Assembly: GCF_040195635.1 (NCBI RefSeq) | Contig: NZ_JBEFTX010000025.1 | Location: 45,972-109,971, forward strand | Source: Thermasporomyces sp040195635 | GTDB lineage: Bacteria; Actinomycetota; Actinomycetes; Propionibacteriales; Actinopolymorphaceae | Direction of reading: 5' to 3' | Length of the DNA stretch: 64,000 nt | Made by a program: the position numbers and the translations under genes | Notes under the pieces: generated by a model | Told to the model about the DNA's origin: nothing | Seen by the model: only the letters and a program-made list of their open reading frames with translations | The model's database searches: none | Part shown: positions 42,965 to 50,834 of the stretch, piece after piece | Layout of the letters: each line of letters opens with the position of its first letter | How positions within the stretch are numbered: position 1 is the stretch's first letter

Positions 42965-43000
42965 TTGTCCACAGGTCTCGGATCGGCCGGGTTGTCCACA
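42965..43000. promoter_or_regulatory. Two direct DnaA boxes upstream of flp
   Basis: TTGTCCACA occurs twice in the same orientation (42965-42973 and 42992-43000), 27 bp apart. With the copy at 38777 this makes three perfect boxes in Tad-locus intergenic DNA. Confidence 0.55.
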
Positions 43001-43108
43001 GGGCCGCGTTGGCCGTCGCTGGCTCAGCACCCGGTGCCGCATCGTCGTTGTACGCCCCACCGGGCAAGCCGTTCCGGCCGGTCGCCGGTCTCCACCAGGA
43101 GGTACGCC

Positions 43109-43288
43109 ATGCACACAGCAGGCACTGCTCGTCGCGCCGACGAGCGTGGGATGACCACCGCGGAATACGCCATCGGCACCGTCGCGGCGGCGAGCTTCGC
43201 GGCGCTTCTCATCAAGCTGCTGACCAGTGAGCAGGTGCAGCAACTCCTGATGAGGGTCGTCACATCGGCACTCAACCTTGCGGCATGA
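43109..43288 (+). CDS. flp: Flp-type pilin (DUF4244)
   Basis: Pilin precursor of 59 residues. The prepilin cleavage site is ERG/MTTAEYAIG after G14, followed by one hydrophobic helix (GTVAAASFAALLIKLL). ATG at 43109 follows AGGAGGTACGCC, the strongest ribosome site in the locus, fitting high expression. The DUF4244 form is the actinobacterial Flp. Stop overlaps the TadE gene. A prepilin peptidase is not encoded in the window. Confidence 0.93.
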   Translation: MHTAGTARRADERGMTTAEYAIGTVAAASFAALLIKLLTSEQVQQLLMRVVTSALNLAA

Positions 43289-43662
43289 CAACGAACCGGC
43301 AGACACGAGAGGGCGAGCGCGGCATGGTGACCGCGGAGGCGGCGCTCGCCCTCATGGCGCTGGTCGTCGTGACGCTCGGCATGGTCTGGGCGGTCACCGT
43401 GGTCTCGCTGCAGGCTCGGTGCATGGACGCGGCTCGGGACACCGCGCGCGCTGTGGCCCGGGGCGAGACCGTGGCGGCGAGTCGATCCGAAGGACGCCGC
43501 AGCGCACCTCGTGGAGCCTGGATCGACGTACGCATCGGGGGTGGACTCGCCACCGTCGACGTCGTGGTTGACGCCCGGCCCCGGTGGCGGGTGTTGTCGC
43601 GACTTCCTCCGGTACCTGTCTCCGCCCGGGCTGTCGTCGCTCTCGAGCCGGGGATGTCATGA
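43285..43662 (+). CDS. tadE: TadE-like pseudopilin
   Basis: Minor pilin of 125 residues with GERG/MVTAEAALALMALVVVTLGMVWA, the TadE signature with the conserved Glu after the cleavage site. The short periplasmic domain has one Cys. Coupled by ATGA to flp and to the next gene. Orthologue class of Rv3655c. Confidence 0.9.
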   Translation: MTTNRQTREGERGMVTAEAALALMALVVVTLGMVWAVTVVSLQARCMDAARDTARAVARGETVAASRSEGRRSAPRGAWIDVRIGGGLATVDVVVDARPRWRVLSRLPPVPVSARAVVALEPGMS

Positions 43663-44954
43663 CGACTCTGGAGGGAGCCGCTCGCCGCACCCCGCGACGA
43701 CGACGCAGCGTCGCTCAGTCCGTCGAGGAGGTCCCCCGGGGATGGGATCGGCTGGACGAGGCTCGGTCCGAGCGTGGTAGCGGCACGCTCTGGGTGCTCG
43801 CCGTCGCGGCGCTGGTGGTCATGGCGGGTGCCTTGGCGGCGACCCTCGTCTCCGTCGTGTCCGCCGGCCGCCGCGCCGACAGCGCCGCCGATCTCGCCGC
43901 CTTGTCGGCGGCGGCAGCCGTCAGTGGGGATCTGGGAGATCAATGTGGTCTTGCCGCCCGGATCGCGCGCGGTCACCGTGTCCGGATGACCGCGTGTTTG
44001 GCCGCGCAGGACGTGGTGGAGGTCACCGTCGAGAGTCGGGTGCCGGGCTTCGCCGGCGAGTGGTTCGTCATCCGAGCCAGGGCGCGGGCAACACGTGCGT
44101 GGGACGGTGCCGCCGGGTCGCTACAGGCGCGCACCTTCGTCGATGTCCGAAACACCGGGACCGCCCTGATCGTCGTCGTACTCCCGTCGTTCGCGCCGGC
44201 GGGCAACGGAGCGTCTGATGCCGGCCACCACGCACCACAGGCCGAGCACCGTGGCCAGGGCGGTGCCTGCGCCGATGAGGAAGAAGGTCGCGGTCGTGCC
44301 ATGGATCAGGAGCCGGTCGATACCGACGGTGGTCTCCTGCGCTCCGCCCACCACGACACCGGCGCACACCGCGGCGACAGCCACGAGAACGACGAGTCCG
44401 ATGACGATCATGACCCTGCGTCAGCTCCTTCGTCCGGCGGACCCCGCGTGCGTGACGTGGCCTCGGCCGCCCGCGCCGGCAGCACGTCCAGCAGCCGAAC
44501 CGATCTGTGCTTGTTGAGTGGTTTGTTCCTATTCCCACACTTCGGAGAGAGTACGCATCAGGGGCACTCCTCCGCGCCCCGACAGCTAACGATCGCGTTC
44601 CGTGTCGCCCCAGCCGTGCGGCAGCCGCATCAAGCCCGCGCTCGGCGAAGCCCGCGCTGCCAGGATTTCCGTCGTACCCCAACATCGAACATGGTGATCC
44701 GGCCGGTGTCGGCGCGGCGGCCTGCTCGGCCGCCGCCGACTTCCCCCCTGTCACGAAGAGCACTTCCGACGTCCGGGCCGTCGGACGGAAGCCGCCGTAG
44801 CTCGCGGGAGGTCACGCCGGACACCGTCACACCGGGCTACCGCCAACCACCCGCTTGGGGAGTGCCGGGCGATAACCCTGCGCGGCTGCCCACTTGCCCC
44901 ATAACATCGCGCTGTCGCCTCGAATGGTTGAATTCCAGAGGCCCAAGTCGGTGA
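43659..44954 (+). CDS. TadG/TadE-like secretion-neighbourhood protein with unusual read-through C-terminus
   Basis: The first about 150 residues are a typical 'helicase/secretion neighbourhood' TadE-like protein (Rv3654c class): ERGSGTLWVLAVAALVVMAGALAATLVSVVSAGRRADSAADLAAL, two cysteines (QCGLAARIA, RMTACLAAQ) and VTVESRVPG. Orthologues end about there. Here the frame stays open for another 280 codons to 44954, crossing an antisense membrane-protein gene (44121-44411), and this part is low complexity with poor codon bias. Either the native stop was lost or the annotated end is fortuitous. Confidence is high for the first half and low for the end. Confidence 0.75.
   Translation: MTTLEGAARRTPRRRRSVAQSVEEVPRGWDRLDEARSERGSGTLWVLAVAALVVMAGALAATLVSVVSAGRRADSAADLAALSAAAAVSGDLGDQCGLAARIARGHRVRMTACLAAQDVVEVTVESRVPGFAGEWFVIRARARATRAWDGAAGSLQARTFVDVRNTGTALIVVVLPSFAPAGNGASDAGHHAPQAEHRGQGGACADEEEGRGRAMDQEPVDTDGGLLRSAHHDTGAHRGDSHENDESDDDHDPASAPSSGGPRVRDVASAARAGSTSSSRTDLCLLSGLFLFPHFGESTHQGHSSAPRQLTIAFRVAPAVRQPHQARARRSPRCQDFRRTPTSNMVIRPVSARRPARPPPTSPLSRRALPTSGPSDGSRRSSREVTPDTVTPGYRQPPAWGVPGDNPARLPTCPITSRCRLEWLNSRGPSR
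44121..44411 (-). CDS. Small two-helix membrane protein, antisense to the tadG frame
   Basis: Protein of 96 residues starting MIVIGLVVLVAVAAVCAGVVV, a short extracytoplasmic loop, a second helix (TATFFLIGAGTALATVLGLWCVV) and a basic tail RRSVARRRERREY. This layout is a common actinobacterial small membrane protein type of unknown function. Codon bias on this strand is better than in the opposing frame. It lies where orthologous loci have a DEAD/DEAH helicase. Confidence 0.72.
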   Translation of the reverse strand: MIVIGLVVLVAVAAVCAGVVVGGAQETTVGIDRLLIHGTTATFFLIGAGTALATVLGLWCVVAGIRRSVARRRERREYDDDQGGPGVSDIDEGARL

Positions 44955-44970
44955 AGTGCTGGAGGAGTTC

Positions 44971-45324
44971 GTGGACCTTTCCCTCTCGAACCGCCCCACA
45001 GGGAACCATATGGTGGTGGAGGTCGCCGGAGAGATCGACGTCTACACGGCGCCCAGGCTGCGGGAAAAGATGGTCGAGCTGGTCAACGCCGGCCACTATC
45101 ACCTCGTCGTCGACATGGAGAGTGTGGACTTTCTCGACTCGACCGGGCTCGGTGTGCTGGTCGGTGGCCTCAAGCGGGTGCGGTCCCATGACGGCTCGCT
45201 GCGCATCGTCTGCACTCAGGAGCGGCTCCTCAAGATCTTCCGCATCACCGGCCTCACGAAGGTGTTCCCGATCCACGACTCGGTAGACGAGGCGGTTACG
45301 GCCTCGCCCGCGCCCGGCGAATGA
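44971..45324 (+). CDS. bldG: STAS-domain anti-sigma-factor antagonist BldG
   Basis: Anti-anti-sigma factor of 117 residues. The sequence from VDLSLSNRPTGNHMVVEVAG through SVDFLDSTGLGVLVGGLKRV to RITGLTKVFPIHDSVDEAV is near-identical to S. coelicolor BldG in my memory; S57 is the phosphorylated Ser. GTG at 44971 follows GGAGG by 5 nt and gives the same N-terminus as BldG (MDLSLS). BldG controls morphological differentiation and antibiotic production. The gene for the partner anti-sigma kinase, normally downstream, is absent here; a disrupted isomerase gene follows instead. Confidence 0.94.
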   Translation: MDLSLSNRPTGNHMVVEVAGEIDVYTAPRLREKMVELVNAGHYHLVVDMESVDFLDSTGLGVLVGGLKRVRSHDGSLRIVCTQERLLKIFRITGLTKVFPIHDSVDEAVTASPAPGE

Positions 45325-46116
45325 CGGATCAGCCGTACGGATCGTTCACGCCACGCGAGTACCAGGCGTTCATCCGCACCGCGGCCGCTGAGCTGCAGAC
45401 GGTGGTGCGGGACGGGGCGGAGGACACGCCCGTTGCGACCTGCCCGGGCTGGACGCTCCGCGATCTGGTGGCTCATCTGGGCGCTGTCCACGAGTGGGCG
45501 GCGTCCATCGTTGCCAGCGGGGCGGCCGAACGGCCGGAGCGTATGACCCCAGCCACGCCGCCAACCGGCGCGGAGCTGACCGAGTGGTACGACCAGCAGG
45601 TCCGACTGCTGCTCGAAACGCTCGCACGAACCGATCCGGCCCAGGCGTGCTGGACGCACCAGCGCGGCTACCGGGTCGCGGCGTACTGGTCCCGCCGGCA
45701 GGCGCACGAGCTTGCGATGCATCTGGTCGATGCGGAGTCTGCGCTCGGCCGTACGCCGCACTATGACGCCGGGCTCGCCGTGGACGGGATCGGTGAGGTG
45801 CTCGACGTGGCTGCCGCGGGTCGCGGCGTACACGAAGCGTCACCCCGACCTGGCGGGGCCGCTGACGCTGAGGTGCACGGATCGGCCCGAGCTCTGGCTG
45901 CTCGCCCCCTGTCCGGACACCGCTCCGAAGATCACCGGACCGCATCTCGGCGGCGCGCCACACCCCGGCGCTGGTGGCCAGGCGGTGGCCGAGATCCGCG
46001 GCGACGCGGTCGACCTGCTGCTGGCACTGTGGAAGCGCCTCGACCTTGATCAGCTCACGGTCGAGGGCGACGCCGACGTGGCCCGGCGGTTCCTGGCGTC
46101 CGCGCTCACTCCTTGA
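45321..46116 (+). pseudogene. Mycothiol-dependent maleylpyruvate isomerase family gene, frameshifted
   Basis: Two frames make one MDMPI protein. The first (from ATG 45321, overlapping bldG by ATGA) holds the metal-binding N-terminal domain: TCPGWTLRDLVAHLGAVHEWA and RRQAHELAMHLVDAE. It derails after DGIGEVLDV. The C-terminal domain continues in another frame as LPRVAAYTKRHPDLAGPLTLRCTDR up to TP-stop at 46116. The join is at about 45810-45815, where GTGGCTG would be in frame if it read GTGTGGCTG; loss of one TG from a dinucleotide repeat explains it. Could be a real pseudogene or a sequencing error. Confidence 0.85.
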
Positions 46117-46505
46117 TCAGACACTCGACCGGTCCGCGGCAACACGTCGTCCCCGGTAGCGGACCGTCACCCCCCGCAACACTCCCGACGGGGGTCAGGT
46201 CCTTCCCGGGTGCTGCCGGCACGCTAGACTCCGGCCCGCCCCGGATTGAACTCCGGTGGCGCCAGCTGTCCATGTGCCTCCGACGCTGCTGGCCGGTGTT
46301 GAGCCTTACGGTACGGACGGAGCCTGAACCCCGAGGGCATGTCTGCGCCCGGCTGGGGCGGTGACGTGCAGGCGCGGCATCCGCGCGAAGTCCCGCCCCA
46401 CCGGTCCGGAGCCGGTTCGCCCTCGGATCCGGTTGATCTGTCCGTACGGCCCGTACGTCGGGGCGCCACAAAGGGGACCGAGGAAGCCCCCGTCAAGGAG
46501 GACGA
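46117..46505. other. Intergenic leader of hppA
   Basis: No gene seen. A TAGACT -10-like hexamer lies near 46223 and the hppA ribosome site AAGGAGGACGA at the right end. I looked for a c-di-AMP riboswitch, known upstream of some actinobacterial genes, and saw no convincing one. Confidence 0.5.
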
Positions 46506-48830
46506 ATGTCCGCGTTCCTACTCGCTGCCGAGGGGGACGCCGTCTCGCTCAGTGGCGGCAATCTCGGCTTGGTCGTGGCCGTCGCCTGCATAGGCGCGGT
46601 TGCACTCGTCATGGGTGCGGTCTTCCGGCGCGAGGTTCTCGCCGCCAGCGAAGGCACCGCGACGATGCAGACGATCGCCCGAGGTGTCCAGGAAGGTGCT
46701 TCCGCCTACCTGAACCGGCAGTTCAAGACGCTTGCCGGCTTTGCCGTTCTGGTGTTCCTCGTCCTGTTCCTGCTGCCTGGCGACTGGGACATCCGGATCG
46801 GACGTTCCCTCTTCTTCCTGGTGGGTGCGGGCTTCTCCGCCCTCATCGGTTATCTCGGGATGTGGCTGGCGGTCCGCGCCAACGTCCGGGTGGCCGCCGC
46901 CGCCCAGACGGAGGGGCGAGATCCGGCCATGCGGATCGCGTTCCGCACCGGCGGCACGGTCGGCATGGCGACGGTCGGACTCGGTCTGGTCGGCGCCGCG
47001 ATCGTCGTGCTGCTCTACCGCGGTGACGCACCGAGTGTGCTGGAGGGCTTCGGGTTCGGTGCCGCGCTGCTCGCGATGTTCATGCGGGTCGGCGGCGGCA
47101 TCTTCACGAAGGCCGCTGACGTCGGCGCCGACCTGGTGGGCAAGGTCGAGCAGGGGATCCCCGAGGATGACCCACGCAACGCCGCGACCATCGCCGACAA
47201 CGTAGGCGACAACGTGGGCGACTGCGCGGGCATGGCCGCCGACCTGTTCGAGTCCTACGCCGTCATGCTCGTCGCGGCGCTCATCCTCGGCAAGGCAGCG
47301 TTCGGCGAGCACGGCCTGGTGTTCCCGCTGATCGTTCCCGCGCTCGGCGCGCTGACAGCGGTGCTGGGTGTCTACATCACCAAGCCGCGCCAGGGCGAGA
47401 ACGGCCTGCGGACCATCAACCGGAGCTTCTACATCTCCGCGGTGGTCTCGGGTGTGTTGTGTGTGATCGCCGCGTTCCTGTATCTCCCGTCGTCGTTCGC
47501 AGCCCTTTCCGGCGTGTCGGAGGGCATCGCGGCACTCGACGGCAACCCGCGCCTCATCGCGGCGGGTGCGGTCGTTCTCGGCATCGTGCTGGCCGGCGTG
47601 ATCCTCTCGCTCACGGGCTACTTCACCGGCACCGAGCACCGGCCGGTCAAGGATGTCGGCAAGACGTCGTTGACAGGTGCCGCGACGGTGATCCTTTCCG
47701 GCTTCGCGCTGGGACTGGAGTCCGCTGTCTACACCGCCCTGGTGATCGGTGGCGCGGTCTACGTCGCGTTCCTGCTCGGCGGCGGCTCGGTGATCGTCTC
47801 GCTGTTCGCGATCGCGCTCGCCGGCTGTGGCCTGCTGACGACGGTCGGCGTCATCGTCGCGATGGACACGTTCGGCCCGGTGAGCGACAACGCCCAGGGA
47901 ATCGCCGAGATGTCGGGCGAAGTCGACGGCGAGGGCGCACGGACGCTGACCGAGCTCGACGCTGTGGGCAACACCACGAAGGCGATCACCAAAGGCATCG
48001 CGATCGCTACGGCCGTCTTGGCGGCGACGGCGCTGTTCGGGTCGTACAACGACGCGGTTTCGACCACGCTGACCGCCGTCGGTGAGCAGGTCGGTGCGGG
48101 TGGCTCGGCGTTCCTGCGTTCGGTCGACTCACCGAACGTCCTGGTCGGGCTCATCCTCGGTGCCGCCGTGGTGTTCCTGTTCTCCGGTCTGGCCATCAAC
48201 GCGGTCGGCCGCGCGGCAGGTGCCGTCGTCTTCGAGGTGCGCCGGCAGTTCCGCGAGATCCCGGGGATCATGGACGGCACCGGCAAGCCCGAGTACGGCC
48301 GGGTGGTCGACATCTGCACCAAGGACTCGCTCAGCGAGCTGGCCACCCCGGGTCTGCTGGCGGCGATGGCGCCGATCGCGGTGGGCTTCGGCCTCGGTGT
48401 CGGCCCACTCGCCGGCTACCTCGCCGGTGCGATCGCGGCTGGCACCTTGATGGCGATCCTGCTCGCCAACTCCGGCGGGTCGTGGGACAACGCCAAGAAA
48501 CTGGTCGAGGACGGTACGCACGGCGGCAAGGGCTCGGCCGCACACGAGGCGACGGTGATCGGCGACACCGTGGGTGACCCGTTCAAGGACACCGCGGGAC
48601 CTGCGATCAACCCGCTGATCAAGGTGATGAACCTGGTCGCGGTCCTCATCGCGCCGGCCATCGTGCAGCTCTCGGTCGGGTCGGGTGCCAACACACCCCT
48701 GCGGGTGGGTATCGCGGTCGCGGCGGTGCTCGTCGTCGTCGCCGCGGTCACGGTCTCCAAGCGTCGGCCGATCGCGATCGGCGCGTCGGAGGAGAACGAC
48801 AAACACCCCGAACCGGTCGCCGGCCCTTGA
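46506..48830 (+). CDS. hppA: K+-independent membrane H+-pyrophosphatase
   Basis: Proton-pumping pyrophosphatase of 774 residues with about 16 helices. The PPi site DVGADLVGKVEQGIPEDDPRN, DNVGDNVGDCAGMAADLFESY and GDTVGDPFKDTAGPAINPLIK are intact. The potassium-determinant segment reads GNTTKAITKG with Lys, as in K+-independent enzymes. It couples PPi hydrolysis to proton export and lowers PPi from biosynthesis. ATG at 46506 follows AAGGAGGACGA. It stands alone and is followed by palindrome copy 4. Confidence 0.96.
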   Translation: MSAFLLAAEGDAVSLSGGNLGLVVAVACIGAVALVMGAVFRREVLAASEGTATMQTIARGVQEGASAYLNRQFKTLAGFAVLVFLVLFLLPGDWDIRIGRSLFFLVGAGFSALIGYLGMWLAVRANVRVAAAAQTEGRDPAMRIAFRTGGTVGMATVGLGLVGAAIVVLLYRGDAPSVLEGFGFGAALLAMFMRVGGGIFTKAADVGADLVGKVEQGIPEDDPRNAATIADNVGDNVGDCAGMAADLFESYAVMLVAALILGKAAFGEHGLVFPLIVPALGALTAVLGVYITKPRQGENGLRTINRSFYISAVVSGVLCVIAAFLYLPSSFAALSGVSEGIAALDGNPRLIAAGAVVLGIVLAGVILSLTGYFTGTEHRPVKDVGKTSLTGAATVILSGFALGLESAVYTALVIGGAVYVAFLLGGGSVIVSLFAIALAGCGLLTTVGVIVAMDTFGPVSDNAQGIAEMSGEVDGEGARTLTELDAVGNTTKAITKGIAIATAVLAATALFGSYNDAVSTTLTAVGEQVGAGGSAFLRSVDSPNVLVGLILGAAVVFLFSGLAINAVGRAAGAVVFEVRRQFREIPGIMDGTGKPEYGRVVDICTKDSLSELATPGLLAAMAPIAVGFGLGVGPLAGYLAGAIAAGTLMAILLANSGGSWDNAKKLVEDGTHGGKGSAAHEATVIGDTVGDPFKDTAGPAINPLIKVMNLVAVLIAPAIVQLSVGSGANTPLRVGIAVAAVLVVVAAVTVSKRRPIAIGASEENDKHPEPVAGP

Positions 48831-48871
48831 GTGAGCTGCGCGACTGAAGCTCACCCAGTCGCGAGCGCGTT

Positions 48872-48960
48872 CAATGACCACGCTGAGCATGCCTGAGGAC
48901 CAGGGCCATGAGTCCGTGCCTGTGCCTGGTACCAGGGACCTGCTCAGCGTGGTCATTTGC
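48872..48960. repeat. Long-palindrome repeat element, copy 4 of 4
   Basis: Left arm AATGACCACGCTGAGCATG and right arm TGCTCAGCGTGGTCATT match the family. Inner arms are diverged. The centre contains GTGCCTGGTACCAGGG. It lies between hppA and the methyltransferase gene, both on the plus strand. Confidence 0.88.
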
Positions 48961-49102
48961 GTCCGGGCGGCCGCCGCCGTGGCGCCCGGGCCGCCGCAGC
49001 TGGGGGTGGGGCCCAGGAGGACGCGGGCGTGAACCTCGGCGCAGGGCAGTTCTGATCAGCTCCGACGGCGGTCCGGACACACGCGCGGCTGACCTGGCCG
49101 GG

Positions 49103-49108
49103 TACGTT
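49103..49108 (+). promoter_or_regulatory. -10 element TACGTT, leaderless start
   Basis: TACGTT ends 7 nt before the ATG at 49116; no ribosome site is present. Confidence 0.5.
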
Positions 49109-49115
49109 GCCCTCG

Positions 49116-50825
49116 ATGCGACCAATGGATGACCTGTCCTCGGATGTCGTTGCCCGGCTCCGGGAGCACCTGGCAGCCGTCGGCTACACCGTCGGGGGCG
49201 TACACGACCTGCTCGGGCCGCTCGCCCTCGCCGCGCTGCACCGCAACGAGACCACACCGGGGCTCCGGGCGACCGCCGGCGGTGGACCACTCGCGACGCT
49301 GACAAGGCTGTGGCTGCTGCAGGTACCCGTGGCGCGGACCCAGGTGGAGAAGGCGCTGCCGGAACTCCTCGCGCCGCTGGTCGCCGCCGGGATCCTGCAT
49401 GCGTACGGCAGTGAGGTGTGCGCGCTCGTCGACATCAGGCCGTACGGAGCGACCGGTATCCCCGCAGGCACCTCCTCCGGGGCTCGCAGCTCCGAGGCTC
49501 GCAGCCCCGGGGCGCAGGCCGTCCCGGGCGTGGCAGGCGCGGCCGGCGCCACCGATACGGACTGGTGGGTGGTCGCGGACCTCACACCGGGCATGGACGG
49601 CGCCCGGCCGGGCGTCCCACCGGACCACGTGCTCGGCGTCAACAGTGCCGGGACCACACTGGCGCAGCTGACCGTACGCCGCCCGGTCGGCAGGGCGCTC
49701 GACCTCGGCACCGGCTGCGGCATCCAGGCGCTCCACCTCGCGAGCCACGTGGGCCGGATCGTCGCGACCGACGTCAACCCGCGTGCGCTCGCGATGGCCC
49801 GCCTGAGCGCGGGCCTGGCTGGGATCTCGGTGGCCGACCCGCCGGGCGGGGGCGAGCGCGACGAAGGTCCAGCCCAGCTGGAGTTCCGCCACGGCAACCT
49901 CTTCGAGCCGGTCGACGGTGAGCGGTTCGATCTCATCGTGTCGAACCCGCCGTTCGTCATCTCCCCGCGGGGCGGACTCGTCTACCGCGACAGCGGGCTC
50001 GCCGGTGATGAGGTGTGCCGGCGGATCGTCGCGGAGGCGCCGCGCTACCTCGCGGAGGGCGGTGTCTGCCAGATCCTCGCCAGCTGGATGCACGTCCGCG
50101 AGGAGGACTGGCGGGAGCGGCTGCTCAGCTGGCTGCGTACCGGTTGTGACGCGTGGGTGGTGCAACGCGAGGTCACCGACCCGGCCGAGTACGTCGAGCT
50201 GTGGCTCAAGGACGCCGGTGGGCACGGAGCCCCGGGTTACCGCGAACGCTACGACGAGTGGCTCGCATGGTTCGAGGCGCAGAACGTCGAGGCCATCGGG
50301 TACGGCTGGATCACCCTGCAGCGCGACGGTTCCGGTGCCGCGCCCCACGGGCCGTCCGCGGTCGACGAGGCGTTGGGCACGCACCTGCGCGCGAGCAGGC
50401 CCGGCGCCCGCGAGACCTGGGTGGAGGAGTGGACGGGACCCGTCGCGCAACCGCTGGGCCAGGAGGTCACCCGATGGCTCGAGGCGGTCGACCTGATGCG
50501 GGCGTACGACGAGGAGACGTTGCTGGCGGCCCGGTTACGCCTCGCGGCCGACGTCGACCAGGAACAGTGGGGACGACCGGGTGCGGCGCATCCGGAGTAT
50601 GTCGTACTCCGGCAGCGGTCGGGGCTGTGCCGGGCGGTACAGGTCGACACGGCCGAGGCGGGGTTCGTCGGCGCGTGTGACGGATCGATGACCACCGGGC
50701 AGATCATCGGCGCACTGGCCACCCTGCTGGAGGACGACGAGTGCGCGCTCCGTTCCAGGCTCGTGCCCCGGATCCGCCAGCTGATCCTCGAGGGTTACCT
50801 TTCGGTTTCGGTGGTGGTCGGCTAG
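49116..50825 (+). CDS. Large N5-glutamine/N6-adenine-type methyltransferase
   Basis: SAM methyltransferase of 569 residues. The SAM site ALDLGTGCGIQALHLASHVGRIVATDVNPRAL and the catalytic NPPF-type motif VSNPPFVISP (HemK/PrmA-like) put it among Asn/Gln or nucleic-acid N-methyltransferases. An N-terminal winged-helix-like domain (about 5-110, DUF7059-like) precedes it and a long C-terminal region follows (about 370-569) with another winged-helix-like end (GACDGSMTTGQIIGALATLLE). Residues 115-150 are a variable Gly/Ala/Ser linker. Possible targets are release factors or ribosomal proteins; sequence does not decide. Confidence 0.87.
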   Translation: MRPMDDLSSDVVARLREHLAAVGYTVGGVHDLLGPLALAALHRNETTPGLRATAGGGPLATLTRLWLLQVPVARTQVEKALPELLAPLVAAGILHAYGSEVCALVDIRPYGATGIPAGTSSGARSSEARSPGAQAVPGVAGAAGATDTDWWVVADLTPGMDGARPGVPPDHVLGVNSAGTTLAQLTVRRPVGRALDLGTGCGIQALHLASHVGRIVATDVNPRALAMARLSAGLAGISVADPPGGGERDEGPAQLEFRHGNLFEPVDGERFDLIVSNPPFVISPRGGLVYRDSGLAGDEVCRRIVAEAPRYLAEGGVCQILASWMHVREEDWRERLLSWLRTGCDAWVVQREVTDPAEYVELWLKDAGGHGAPGYRERYDEWLAWFEAQNVEAIGYGWITLQRDGSGAAPHGPSAVDEALGTHLRASRPGARETWVEEWTGPVAQPLGQEVTRWLEAVDLMRAYDEETLLAARLRLAADVDQEQWGRPGAAHPEYVVLRQRSGLCRAVQVDTAEAGFVGACDGSMTTGQIIGALATLLEDDECALRSRLVPRIRQLILEGYLSVSVVVG

Positions 50826-50834
50826 ACATCAGGC

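Noticed and set aside
46117..46505. Possible riboswitch in the hppA leader
   Set aside because: No conserved c-di-AMP, fluoride or other motif that I could recognise.
4205..48956. Short ORFs starting MTTLS or MTTLP near each palindrome copy
   Set aside because: They arise because each arm contains ATGACCACGCTG in frame; the same peptide start recurs in all four copies without ribosome sites or conserved continuation.
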